NCBI GenBank assembly: GCA_035079385.1
Contig: JAVHKY010000038.1
Location: forward strand, 2,480,001-2,544,000
Direction: 5' to 3'
DNA length: 64,000 bases
Source: Aspidiotus rigidus
Lineage: Eukaryota > Arthropoda > Insecta > Hemiptera > Diaspididae
A program made the position numbers and the translations under genes. A model generated the notes under the pieces. That model saw only the letters and a program-made list of their open reading frames with translations, was not told the DNA's origin and did no database searches. Shown here one piece after another: positions 1 through 10,082 of the stretch (position 1 is its first letter; each line of letters opens with the position of its first letter).

Positions 1-961
1 GAAATAATCCTACAACATCAAAGGAGCATAAGGTCGTTTCCAGAGGAAGGTTAACATCCTTCAACCTATCCACCAAGGAACCCGGGTTCTTTACTGAATT
101 GGGGGAGGTACAATCTACTCGTGATTTAAACCATCATAAATTTAGCTAGTTGGTGACGAGACAAACGACACGACCGGCCGCATTGGAACATCTTTTTTAT
201 GTACTTTGGGCAACCCGTTGAGGAGGGGGGTACCGTGTTAGGTTCCAAAATGGCTTTCTTTGTGAGTGGACTCTTGATAATGAATTCACTTGTGTTGATG
301 ATTTTCCTCTTTAACAAACTGAAGGAAACAGAAAGGGCTATTTTCCTTGGCCCCATATTGTTGGAGCACATCATAAACACCAGAAACATAGGAGGACTTT
401 TCCATAATTACTACAGTGTTACTTTTATCTGCCTTTGTAAGGATTAATCCTTCCTCCCTGACCTTCCTCTTCAAGCCTTTTATCACCTCAATACAGGTAT
501 TACCCATGTAAGGAGGGGGGTACTGCCTACCATTTTTGGATGTTCACGCCAAGTCCTACCTTGATTGTCAAGTCAGCCACAACATTGGCAAGAGTCTCTT
601 GGTTCTTAAGAGGGGGAGGCTCAATTTCAACCGTTTCTCCAACAGGTTCACCTAGGGTATCATAGAGGGGGTATGGCAATACGCCATTTAGTGTCTAACG
701 TACGAATGCGTATCGCACAGCATGGTGAGCAAACGAACGTGACCGATGTTGCCCGGCCCTACCGAATATTCCGCGACACTGCGCGAACGCGTTAGTGCTT
801 GAGAGCCTTCTTTTTGCTGCCAAAATGGCGTATTGCCATGCCCCTTTCTATAGTACCCTAGTTCTCATCAGAATTAAGCTCAACTTTACTATCATTGATG
901 ATTCGCGCCTGGAACTGCTGGATTATTTTATCTCTAGCACAGTCTTTTTTCTCAACCAACT
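1..961 (-). pseudogene. Penelope-like retroelement fragment (copy C), split by a MITE
   Basis: Reading the minus strand, this is a decayed relative of the near full-length Penelope-like ORF at 3288-5627. Recognisable stretches correspond to residues ~110-350 of that ORF: the region before the RT, the KADKS-N-VV-M-KSSYVS block (DKG motif changed to DKS), the second-Lys/LEPN-VPP-LPK block and the beginning of the palm. Reading frames are broken repeatedly and the fragment runs off the left edge, so the catalytic YVDD part is outside the window. A 202-bp MITE (656-857) interrupts it; bases 1-651 and 862-961 are continuous with one another in the homologous copy. Its 5' end at about 961 abuts a short inverted piece of a Penelope 3' end. 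Certainly non-functional. Confidence 0.8.
656..857. mobile_element. 202-bp MITE with long inverted termini, inserted in a Penelope fragment
   Basis: Both ends carry the same inverted sequence: the left end holds ATGGCAATACGCCATTT and the right end its reverse complement, within an imperfect terminal inverted repeat of about 35 bp that begins GGTA. The element is flanked on both sides by CTAG (652-655 and 858-861), so the target duplication is CTAG or only the central TA. Comparison with the uninterrupted Penelope copy near 5200-5260 shows that removing this block restores continuous homology. It has no coding capacity and a GC-richer core than its surroundings. TA-type duplication would suit a Tc1/mariner-like source, but the family is not identified. 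Confidence 0.8.
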
Positions 962-1010
962 CTGATTCGCACTTCGATGACTCGCTGGTTCAATCATGAT
1001 CCTCAAGTTG
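962..1010 (+). repeat. Inverted piece of a Penelope 3' end
   Basis: The sequence around GATGACTCGCTGGTTCAATC matches the 3' terminal region of the plus-strand Penelope copy near 33747-33795, but here it is in the opposite orientation to the fragment it adjoins (1-961, minus). This is the 'inverted pseudo-LTR' arrangement known for Penelope-like elements. Short and diverged, so the boundaries are approximate. Confidence 0.5.
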
Positions 1011-1097
1011 GTTTCTCTGCCTTTGTTGTTGGATTAGTGGCTTTGATTAGTGTGGTTTTAATATTTCGATACTCTCTTGTGAAGTACACCTTTTGTA

Positions 1098-1330
1098 TCA
1101 AAGCGAATGTTTTTAGATGGATTTAGAGCTTCGAACCTCCGATGGACTTATATGAAGAGATCTCTAGTCTGCTAGTCTAATATGCAAGGTAGAGGAGAAA
1201 CTCTCTATTTCAAATGTTCGTTTTCGGTCGTAGAGCTTGACATCTTCGATGGGATTATACAAAGGAGATTTTGAGTCCAAAGGTCTTATATTCAGGGTGG
1301 AAAAGATGTGACGTGAGGTCCTGGAACAAT
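1098..1330 (+). repeat. Two ~108-bp repeat units flanking the Penelope array (left)
   Basis: Two diverged units start with a CAAAnnGnATGTT-like stretch followed by TAGAGCTT, at 1123 and 1231 (period 108). A third unit lies beyond the other side of the Penelope array at about 5680-5800 (CAAATGTTCGTTGTCG then GTAGAGCTTGGAACC). The Penelope tandem pair therefore seems to sit within, or to have duplicated, a local repeat family. No coding potential. Confidence 0.5.
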
Positions 1331-3100
1331 GTAGAATAATAGAATCAATGCGGTTTCTCAATTTATGGCCAGAAATATTAGACGAAGTCATACTCAAGCG
1401 AGTAATACGAACGGAGTAATTTACAATTTTAGCCACAGAAATTAAACGACGCCGGAGCGCTTTCGATTAAACAATCATTGTCAACGGGGACTGGAAAGCG
1501 ACTGAACCAACTCCGGCTGTAAACTAGAAACATACGAGGAAATCAGGATTGAACCAGCGAGTCATCACGACGTGAATCATACTCGTAAACTAGTTCAATC
1601 AACCCCTCATCAGGTATGTACCAGTTGAGCACATTAGGGTCGTCGTTATTTAAAGACGGATTATTTCGATGTGTTCTAACGCTTTCCGCTTCGAATACGC
1701 GTTTTCTCTATAGAGGAGGACCTCGGACCCCTCTTTAATGCTATGGCCGCTAGTGATTAGATGGTCCGCAAACGTCGATTCACCTATATTCTTCTTTTCC
1801 CACGCCTTCCTTTGTTCAGCGATTCTAATTTTCAACTGACGGCCTGTCTCGCCGATATAAATTCCATTACAATCCTTACACTCAACTTTATACACACCAC
1901 TCCTCTCGGCCAGTTGGATAGGGTCTTTTAGCCTAACCAATAAACTTTTTATGGTATTGGGGTTGTAATACACAGGCCGAAATCCGAAGGGGCGTAGGAC
2001 ACGACTCAATTGAGATGAAAACTGCCCCAAGGACGGAAGCCTTATCCAACGCTCTCTACTGTTCAGGGCCGTATTGCGGGGGAGGGAGGTGGTAGAATCG
2101 AGGCATTTTCGAGTAACTTTCCTTTGGATCGTAAGGGCAATGTCCAAGTTCACTTCGTTCACTCTTGCCAAGTGCTTTATAGTTAATACCTCCTTGTGGA
2201 AGGCTGACTGATTGAGAGGAATACTAGTCAGTCGATGGATTAAGCTGTTAAATCTAGCATATTTATGGGCTACAGGGCAAAAAGATATTCCGTGGACAGT
2301 AATATCGGTCGCAGTATCTTTCCTGTATACGCCGAATTCATGGATACCGTCTCTATTACAGATCGTCAAATCCAAGTAATTAATAATGCGCCACCGATTT
2401 CCAAAGTAAATTTTATAGAAGGATATTGATTATTTAGATACTGGAGAAACTCCAAAAGGAGCTCTCGGGGACCAGTCCACGCACACAACACATCGTCGAC
2501 ATACCTGTGCCAATAATAAATCTGATCTAAATACGCACTGCCAGAGGGGAACAAATCGAGCTCAAACTTAGACATAAAGACCTCCGAAATGAGAGAACCC
2601 AAAGGAGAACCGATGGGTATTCCAACCTCTTCAGGAAACTCAAAAAACTTGTTATCGAATTTGCAATAATTGGGAGACCAACAAATATTAAGGAGATTGA
2701 AAAATTCACCCAATTCTTCTTGGCGAACATTTGTTTGAATCAAAAGGTCTCCCATATGTTGCATGGCGGTTGCTCTGGGGATATTGGGGAACAGGCCGAC
2801 CACATCAAATGAACACAGGGTCGATCCCAGTGGAAGAATATTATCCTTAAGCCTATGAGCCAAGGAGACCGAGTTTTTCACCGAGTAAGGTGACTCATGG
2901 TCAACTCTCGATTTAAACCATCGGTCCAAAAATTTCGCCAGAGCGTACGTGGGGGAGGACACAAAGGATACGACCGGACGCATCGGGTTATCTTTTTTAT
3001 GGACTTTTGGTAGCCCGTACAAGAGGGGAGGCACAGGGTTGGGCTCCAGGAGCAATCTTTTTAGCGAGGGAGTTTTAATAATAAATTCACACTCCCTCGC
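1331..3100 (-). pseudogene. Penelope-like retroelement, 5'-truncated tandem copy (copy A)
   Basis: Encodes the second half of the Penelope polyprotein: LEPNPVPPLLYGLPKVHK, the RT palm with CSFDVVGLFPNIPRATA, GIPIGSPLGSL, the catalytic HRYVDD block (around 2480-2510), then the linker and a GIY-YIG endonuclease with VYKVECKDCNGIYIGETGRQ intact in its YIG. One missing base near 2385 shifts the frame between the RT part (3055-2366) and the endonuclease part (2375-1650), and a small deletion near 1650 truncates the C terminus. The 5' end, at about 3100, falls inside the region before the RT and abuts the 3' end of copy B, giving a direct head-to-tail tandem on the minus strand. Non-coding 3' sequence continues to about 1331. 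Confidence 0.88.
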
Positions 3101-5640
3101 TTGAGTATTACTTCGTCTAATAATGTAGAATAACTCCCTTTAACGACGACATACTCAACGACTAAAACGTACGGAGTAATTTGAATAGAGCCACAGAAAT
3201 GAAAAAACACCGGAGCGCTTTCGATTAAAAAACCATTGTCAACGGGGACGTGAAAGCAACTGAGCCAACTCCGGCCGGCAACAAGAACTACCGAGGAGGA
3301 CATGACTGAACTAGCGAGTCATCACAATGTGAATCATACTCGTAAACTAATTCAATCGAACCCTCATCAGGTATGTACCCGTTAAGCACATTTAGGTTAT
3401 CGTTATTCAGATGGCGAATAATTTCGATGTGTTCTAGCGCGGTACGTTTGAAAGCCGAGGACTCTCTATGGAGGAGGGACTTGGATCCCTCTATGAAACC
3501 ATGGTGAGTGGTAATAAGATGGTCCGCAAAAGCCGAATCACCCAATTTCTTCTTTTCCCACGCCTTCCTATGCTCATCTATTATAATTTTGAGCTGACGT
3601 CCAGTCTCTCATATATAAATTCCATTACAATCATTACACTTAATTTTGTAAACCCCGCTTCTTTCGACCAGTGGGATGGGGTCCTTTAACTCAACGAACA
3701 AGCTTTTTACAGTGTTCAGATTGTAAAACATTGGCCGAAACCCAAATGGGCGGAGGACACGACCTAATTGGGAAGAAAATTTCCCCAAAAACGGAAGCCT
3801 AATCCAACGTTTTCTACTATCTGACGCTGGATTACGGGGGAGGGAGGTAGTGGAATCAAGGCATTTCCGAGTCAATTTCTTATGGACCATCAAGTCAATA
3901 TCCAAGCTGATCTCGTTCACTCTGGCCAAGTGCTTTATAGTCAAGAGCTCCTGTTGAAAGGCGAGCTGACCTAATGGAATACTCGTCAACTGGTGGATAT
4001 AACTATTAAAACCGGCATATTTGTGAGCAATCGGGCAGAAAGATCTGCCGTGGACAGTAATATCGGTCAAGGTATCTTTTCTATATATGGCGAATTCGTG
4101 GGCACCTTCTCTATTAGAGATAGTAAGGTCCAAAAAATTTATAGATGAACCGCCTACTTCTAACGTGAATTTGATGGATGGGTATAAACTGTTGAGATAC
4201 CTGAGAAACTCCAAAAGGAGATCCCGTTGACCGGTCCACGAACACAACATATCGTCGACGTACCTGTGCCAATAATATATATGACCCAAAAACCCCTGAC
4301 CAGAGGAAAACAGATCAAGCTCAAATTTAGACATGAAAACCTCCGAAATGAGGGAACCCAGAGGAGAGCCAATAGGGATACCTACCTCCTCAGGAAATTC
4401 GAAAAATTTGCCTTCAAATTTGCAAAAGTTGGGAGACCAACAAATATTGAGTAAATTAAAAAATTCTGTCAATTCTTCGTGACAGATATTAGATTGGATC
4501 AAAAGGTCTCCCATATGTTGCATGGCAGTAGCTCTAGGGATACTCGGAAATAAGCCGACAACGTCAAAGGAGCATAGAGTTGAATCAGGCGGAAGAATGT
4601 CATCCTTAAGCTTATTAGCCAAAGAGACAGAATTCTTTACAGAGTAGGATGACTCAAATTCCACTCTAGATTTGAACCAACGGTCCAAAAATTTCGCCAG
4701 GAAGTACGTGGGGGAAGACACAAAAGAAACGACCGGCCGCATCGGGGTGTCCCTCTTATGAACCTTAGGTAGCCCGTACAAGAGGGCCGGCACTGGATTG
4801 GGCTCAAGAAGCATTCTTTTAAGCTTAGCGGTCTTAATAATAAATTCACAAGTGTTTATAACACGTCTAACTTCTTTGACGTGATTTGGAAAATTGAAAT
4901 CCGCATTTTCCTTGGCGCCACACTGGTCGAGGACGTCATAGACCTTGGAGACGTAAGAGGACTTATCCATAACGACAATGGCATTCCCTTTATCAGCCTT
5001 AGCAATGGTTAAGCCCTCCTCTCTGACCTTCCTCTTGATCCTCTTAATCACCTCAAAGGCCAGATCATTCATACGAGGGAGGGGGGTATCGCGGACAAAG
5101 GCGGCACACGCTTTCTGAGTATTGACCCCAGGCCCAATTTTTATTTCGAGGTCCGCAACAACATTGGCCAAAGTGTTAGCATTATTAAGAGGGGGTAGCC
5201 CGAATTTTAACCCCTTCTCCAAGAGATACAACTCGTCACTCTCAAACTCAACATTACTACAATTTATAATCCGCGGTTGAAACTTTTGGATAACGCTGAC
5301 GTCAGTACTCAATTCCTGGACAGCGAAGGCATTCAAATTTAGGAGGGAGCTAAGCTTCTCATTTTTCTTACGTTTCAATTTAGCCTCAAAAGACCGACAT
5401 TTAAGGTTAACCGACTTGATAAACAGATCCAACTCACCCGGCGAAAGTAAAGCAGAAAGCTTAGAATGGACCAACAAGTTCAACCTTGTGGTGATATTCA
5501 GCTTCCCATGCCACCTCCGCAACTCGGTACGGATCCATTTTTCTATCAAAAATTTTTCCAGTTTCCTAGTGGTCTGAACACAATTGGAGAACAGCCGAAA
5601 TTTGATAAACTTGGGTTTCACATGCAATTTTAGACACTTA
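3101..5640 (-). mobile_element. Penelope-like retroelement, near full length (copy B)
   Basis: Whole element containing the ORF at 3288-5627 plus about 190 bp of 3' non-coding sequence (3101-3287). That tail is shared, with ~80% similarity by eye, with 1370-1640, 31470-31710, 33690-33950 and 41890-42130. It ends against the truncated 5' end of copy A, so copies B and A are a direct tandem. No LTRs of the retroviral kind, poly-A tail or clear target duplication was seen. The 5' end at ~5640 is approximate; it is followed by a unit of the 108-bp repeat. Confidence 0.8.
3288..5627 (-). pseudogene. Penelope-like element polyprotein (RT + GIY-YIG endonuclease), one in-frame stop
   Basis: Near full-length Penelope-like ORF, open for 672 codons from the start at 5627, then interrupted by TGA at 3609-3611 and open again to 3288. 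Penelope RTs prime on target DNA and are related to telomerase; the C-terminal GIY-YIG nuclease nicks the target. Visible motifs: N-terminal basic region; KADKGN (D212), the DKG block typical of the family; LPKVHK 286-291; CSFDVVGLF (catalytic Asp ~354); GIPIGSPLGS 417-426; HRYVDD with Y456-D459; SINFLDLTI; then VY-K-C-DC with C664 and C667 and GIYI. The stop replaces the Gly of the YIG part of GIY-YIG, so a single codon change disables the nuclease while the RT stays open. Start chosen as the first Met of the long frame. Confidence 0.9.
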
Positions 5641-5674
5641 AGAACCGAATTAATTGAATGTAGAATAACTTGAA

Positions 5675-5800
5675 CAATGCAAATGTTCGTTGTCGAATGT
5701 AGAGCTTGGAACCTCCGATGGTCTTATATGAAAGAGATCTTCGCTCCCATGTTCCTGTATTCAGATCGGAGGTGATGCGATATGAGGTGTATTTTCATTG
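5675..5800 (+). repeat. ~108-bp repeat unit flanking the Penelope array (right)
   Basis: Shares CAAATGTTCGTT, TAGAGCTT and CCTCCGATGG with the two units at 1098-1330, on the same strand, so the Penelope pair is bracketed by direct repeats of this family. Divergence is too high for a target-site duplication made by the last insertion. Confidence 0.45.
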
Positions 5801-8800
5801 GGATTTTATTTCTGTACGAAAGGGGGCCTCCCCTCTTGGACGCTACGAGCATATTCCAAGCACCAGTCTAAAAGTAATTCAAAGACGGGTGTATGAACAT
5901 CGCTCTTCTCCCACAGTTGGAGTTTCCGATTACAAAAGAACTTCGTCTGCTGTGATGCTTGATTATATTTTTAATTGCCATTCAAAACGTTCAACGGTGG
6001 GACATAAGGCCATTCTTGTCAGAAATTTTGCCTTCACCATTATTCCCAAGCTCTCGACAACGCTTGTATGAGGGTGGAGGAGTTCCCGATGGGAACTGGG
6101 AATCGCGTGGTACTCCTGCAGACGAAAATGTACGTCTGGACTGTCCACGTCTTCTAAACACACTGAAAGTAAAGTCGCACTAGACATCACGAAAATGAAG
6201 ACTATTAGTAAGTCGGGACAGCTCAGCCAGCCGAAATAGCGGCCACATCTAGAGACCCTACACACTCTGACGCGCTTCTATGACGACCAACAGTCATTGT
6301 AATCGATGATAGCTGGACTTTTTCCGATTTTCAATTTCAAACGATGTGAATTCAATGCAATACAAGTATCAATGACCGTTACGATCGTTTCCGTCACAAA
6401 AAAACTGGTTTACAAAACTGCAGGGTAAGAGTTCTGCCTCTACTTCATTCGTGGTGAGAATTGTGCACGCGAATTTATTTTTGCGACTTCCTTCACGCTA
6501 CTGTGGAGAATGTAACCCTGCGGAAATTCAACACCATTTATCCGTAAGAAGGAGTCGGAGAACCTTTCACCGTAATATTATTCGTCCAGCGGTGGAAATT
6601 TATTTCTTAATGCGCTAACGTATCGGTAATTTCCAACTTCGTCGCTCACGCGATATACAATATTACGAAAAACAACGTCGGTCGTATGGGGACGCGCTTA
6701 TAACGTGATAATATTATTTATAATTCACGGTGAAACATTATCCCTTCATAAAAGCAGAAGAGAGGATATAATATTATCAGACAAGGTAAACTAAACAGTC
6801 GACTGGTGTAATATACGCTAAAGAAATCGTAACCAACTTTGTAAGTTGTTGGTGAACATGTCAATGATGGCGTTCGTACCCATATCCACAGGTTTGAACT
6901 AAATATATTAGATTATAATTTCTTCGCTCCCTCGTTCACGCGCGTTCGCCGCGTCGCTCTTATTTAAGCGGCCCGGTAATAAGCGTAAAGCGCAAACCCG
7001 ATCCGCTGCATCTTCGTATCTCATCGACGCAACGGCCGTTTCACATGACTCGTGATAAACACTGTATCGAGGTATACTGGTAGTCTACCATCAGATCGGT
7101 CGTCACGTTTGAGAACTAATCAAAGCATCTGATGCGGAAAAGTTTTAATTACGTCGAAAATGTCGTGGAGTATCGTCGAGTCGGAAAAATTCGAACTGAG
7201 ACTACGAGTATTGCCAGAAGCATCGTGAGTGAGTGAATAACCTAAAAATCTTTTTTCCCCGAAGGTTATTAGTGAGGTTTTTTGTACACATACTTTATAA
7301 AATAATTATATTGTTTTATTTCCGCCGTTGCGACTTCGCTACCTATCTATAATAAAGTCTTGGCTCAATTAATTAACATTTCACAGAGTAGGAGGAGGTT
7401 GGAAGCGAGGAAAATAAAAAGGGACCAAAGAAAGAAGGGAAAAGGAACCTCATTAATACAACGTTTTTTCGCCGCACGTAGAACGACGACGAGCGACGAA
7501 AAATATAAAATATTCAGATTTTTCAGCTTTTTAAAACAAACTACACATAAATCAGTCGAGAAATTTTACCAACTTTTTTTTTTTTTTTCTTTTCGATTTC
7601 CTGCTCGAGATATTTTTTTTTTCTTTTTAATTTCGTTATACGCGCGAGTATTATGGGAAAATAAAAAAGTTCGTCGAAAGTTTTTTTTCTTTTTTTAACG
7701 TGACATTTTATTATGCCCAGTAATAGGCTGTGTCAAACTTCGATTCTATGATTGAATAACTCGGAAATAACGTACATAAATCCTCGGTCTACGAGATACA
7801 CGAAACACGACCCTTCAGGACAAGCCAATGACATAGAAAAGGGGTGGCCTTCGGTCCTGTACCGAAAATCGTGCACTAGCGTGGATAAACTTTCTTCGAC
7901 GAATGTCGTATTTGCCCAAATTGAAATTCGTAGACGAGTTTACAGCCTATCGTATTAAATACGAGTTACGTTGTAATGCTGCGAGACTTTCTTTTTCTCT
8001 TTTTCTTCCTCTTCTCTCTTTTCGAAGGGACGAATGTCATATCGAAGAAATATTTACGACTTCGTATCCCAAGAGTCTTTGAATTCGACGTCGGATGAGC
8101 GCACTTGACACGCGAGTTGTATACCTGTTGTATATTTGCGAAATGCGAAGACAAACAACGATTAGGACTAAGTAAAATTGAATAAACGGTATCCTCCTCG
8201 AGTATAGGGTTCTGCGAGTATTTGATAGGCCAGTATATTATAGATACCGAAAATTTGGATCGAAGGGATGGACATGTCCGTTATCTACGACATGAAAAAG
8301 TCGAAATCCCACGGGTCGTGGAAATGTTTCATTTTATCGACACTTGCAAGTGAGTTCTTATGCTTCCAATATGGAAACTAGACCTACCGTTTTGAGGCTT
8401 GATAGCCAATTATTCGAATTGAAGTCTTTGTCTCGTCCACAGCGAGAAAAGATGGGTTTTTTCCACCCTCCCTCCTAGGCAAGATTTTGGAGATTTTCGG
8501 AATGGCAAAATAGTCGCTGTAATAACTACCGGTTGACTGAATTGAAGTCTCCATCCGTGTTTGTCAACCGTGGAAATGATGAACTGATTTTTTGTTTTGT
8601 CGGAGTAAAACTGTGCTACTGGTAGTAATTTCAAAGGTTTTCAAAATTTGATGACCGAGTGCTTGGTCTGCCTCCGTCATCTTTAGTATGGCTGCAGTAC
8701 TAGCTCTCTTAAGTTTTTATAATTTGATTGTCATTCATCTGAGTTCAAGAATCTGTCTCTGAGATCTGCCCATCAGTTCCTCGATCTAAGCCTTGTAATG

Positions 8801-8870
8801 ATCTGGTATACATCAATCACCCACGTTGTGTAACTTGCAAGCCGTGTACTCTCAATTTTCTCGAAACCAG
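5801..8870. other. Non-coding / unassigned region
   Basis: No domain-bearing ORF was recognised here. The open frames at 5706-6071 and 7360-7698 have repeat-derived or homopolymer-driven composition. 6.3-8.2 kb is AT-rich with many CpGs and poly-T/poly-A tracts (for example 7573-7588, 7615-7625, 7681-7695), as expected for unique intergenic or regulatory DNA. A stretch at 6185-6280 resembles 62200-62275 (AGCCAGCCG, CCCTACACnCTCTGAC), a diverged dispersed repeat. Confidence 0.5.
6961..7224 (+). promoter_or_regulatory. Possible host promoter and first exon
   Basis: TATTTAAG at 6961-6968 is TATA-like. Downstream, ATG at 7160 opens a 21-codon stretch that reaches a good 5' splice site, TC|GTGAGT, with GT at 7225-7226; read through, the frame meets TGA immediately after the junction. 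The arrangement would suit a short first coding exon, but no second exon was found and nothing else supports transcription. Speculative. Confidence 0.18.
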
Positions 8871-9176
8871 TTATCTGATTTGAGATCTTCCCATAGAGAT
8901 ATGGAACCATCTCATATTCTTTTGCTCCAATTTTGAAATAAAATAGTGACGGGCACGTATAGAATTAATGTTGTCTTCATATTCCTTCAATTTTCTTTTT
9001 GTACTGTTTAATTGAACTCTTACAAACGCCAATTTCTTTTTCATTTCTTTCATTTCAGTTTTGATTCTTATCAGTTCAGCACTCGATTCTCCCATCCCTA
9101 CTGTTGCTACTACCTTTTCAAGTGTATTGAATATTTTTGCATGTCGCTCAATAGCTTTAATATGATCCGTTTTCAA
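8871..9176 (-). CDS. Hypothetical coiled-coil ORF or exon
   Basis: A 101-codon frame with protein-like, strongly charged composition. Residues ~35-75 are rich in Lys/Glu with heptad spacing (KTEMKEMKKKLAF, STKRKLKEYEDNI), indicating a coiled coil. The frame is open from about 9218 but has no ATG at its upstream end; the listed start is a TTG, so it is better regarded as an exon or a fragment of a longer protein than as a complete gene. It ends at a stop at 8871. No family was recognised and there are no transposon motifs. It could be a host exon or a decayed mobile-element ORF. Confidence 0.3.
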   Translation of the reverse strand: MKTDHIKAIERHAKIFNTLEKVVATVGMGESSAELIRIKTEMKEMKKKLAFVRVQLNSTKRKLKEYEDNINSIRARHYFISKLEQKNMRWFHISMGRSQIR

Positions 9177-9289
9177 AGACTCGTTTTGTGAGTCGACTAT
9201 CGTTGTACCAAAACGCCATTATTCAAGTCACACCATTTACTGTAATATTCTTATTTTTCATCTTGTAGAGGAAAACTCTTGTTTTTCTG

Positions 9290-9545
9290 GCGCGGATGCG
9301 CTTGTGGAGCTAAACTAGACTGGCTCACAGTATGCAGCATATCAGTGTAGAAATGATGTTGGAGAGCGTTAAACTAGGCTGGTCCTATAATACTGTTGGA
9401 AACGGCTAAACTAAGCAAGGTGGGTTGCTGGATATCAAAGATGTAGATAATTATATTAGGTTCAACTAGACTGAATGTGTAGCCTAACATTAGCCTGGCT
9501 CAACTAGACTGAATATGTACCCTAACACTAGGCTAAGAAATGCTA
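9290..9545 (+). repeat. Degenerate short repeats with a CTAAACTAGACTGG-like core
   Basis: The motif (T)CAACTAGACTGAATnTGTA followed by CCTAACA recurs at about 9461 and 9504, and related AAACTAGACTGG, AAACTAGGCTGG and AAACTAAGC copies lie at 9310-9420. Two adjacent units of about 43 bp are clear; the rest are degenerate. Non-coding. Confidence 0.5.
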
Positions 9546-9627
9546 CTGGAGGTGTATCTGTATTTTGCTTATTGGCTGTTTGGGAAATCAATTCACTTCA
9601 AAAGTGCACGTCTATGTCTTACGGTTA

Positions 9628-9715
9628 AAGGTGACGATGACGTCACAGAGGTTGAAAGTGATGACGTCAAAAAAGTGACAAATGTTGGAAGGATTATTGT
9701 GGGTTCATGACGTCA
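9628..9715 (+). promoter_or_regulatory. Cluster of three TGACGTCA (CRE-like) palindromes
   Basis: GATGACGTCACA, GATGACGTCAAA and CATGACGTCATT occur within about 80 bp. TGACGTCA is the palindromic binding site of CREB/ATF-type bZIP proteins. The cluster is not next to a recognised gene; it could be regulatory or simply a decayed repeat, since related GTGACGTCATCAAT motifs recur at 16061 and 16211. Confidence 0.3.
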
Positions 9716-9999
9716 TTCAGTGTTTGGGATTCAAAGGTTTTAAGGGTTCAGTGGATTTAAAATAAGAAAGAATTTGTGTTACAACATATTATAATTTGAA
9801 TATTTTGTAAACAGAGAAAAAGACAATAATGCGTCTGCAGCGTCTGCAGCATAACGTAATATAAATTGCTAGGTAAATGTTTGGAGATGATATCTGTCGC
9901 ACCGATGGTTTGTCAACATCCTCTTATTGTTATGTCAACGTATTAAATTCAACTTTTGTTGAGCAGGATTTGGAGCAGTCGACCAAAACGCGTCTTCTA

Positions 10000-10082
10000 A
10001 ACTTTATTGGCACTAATGAAGCAACGCAGTTTTTGCCTACCTGCTACATTAATTTTGATATCTGTGAGTACCCTCAGAAACA
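10000..10082 (+). repeat. Direct repeat bracketing the AT-rich array (left copy)
   Basis: GCACTAATnAAGCnACGCAG-like sequence followed by TTGCCTACCTGCTACAT and CCCTCnGAAAC is repeated in the same orientation at 12476-12552. The pair brackets the 10.1-11.8 kb tandem array and adjoins a dead BEL/Pao fragment; it may be part of that element's LTR, which is inference. Confidence 0.5.

Noticed and set aside
5706..6071. 121-codon plus-strand ORF
   Set aside because: It begins inside a repeat unit shared with 1100-1330 and has no domain or conserved pattern.
7360..7698. 112-codon plus-strand ORF
   Set aside because: Composition is driven by poly-T and A-rich tracts (Phe/Lys runs); not credible.
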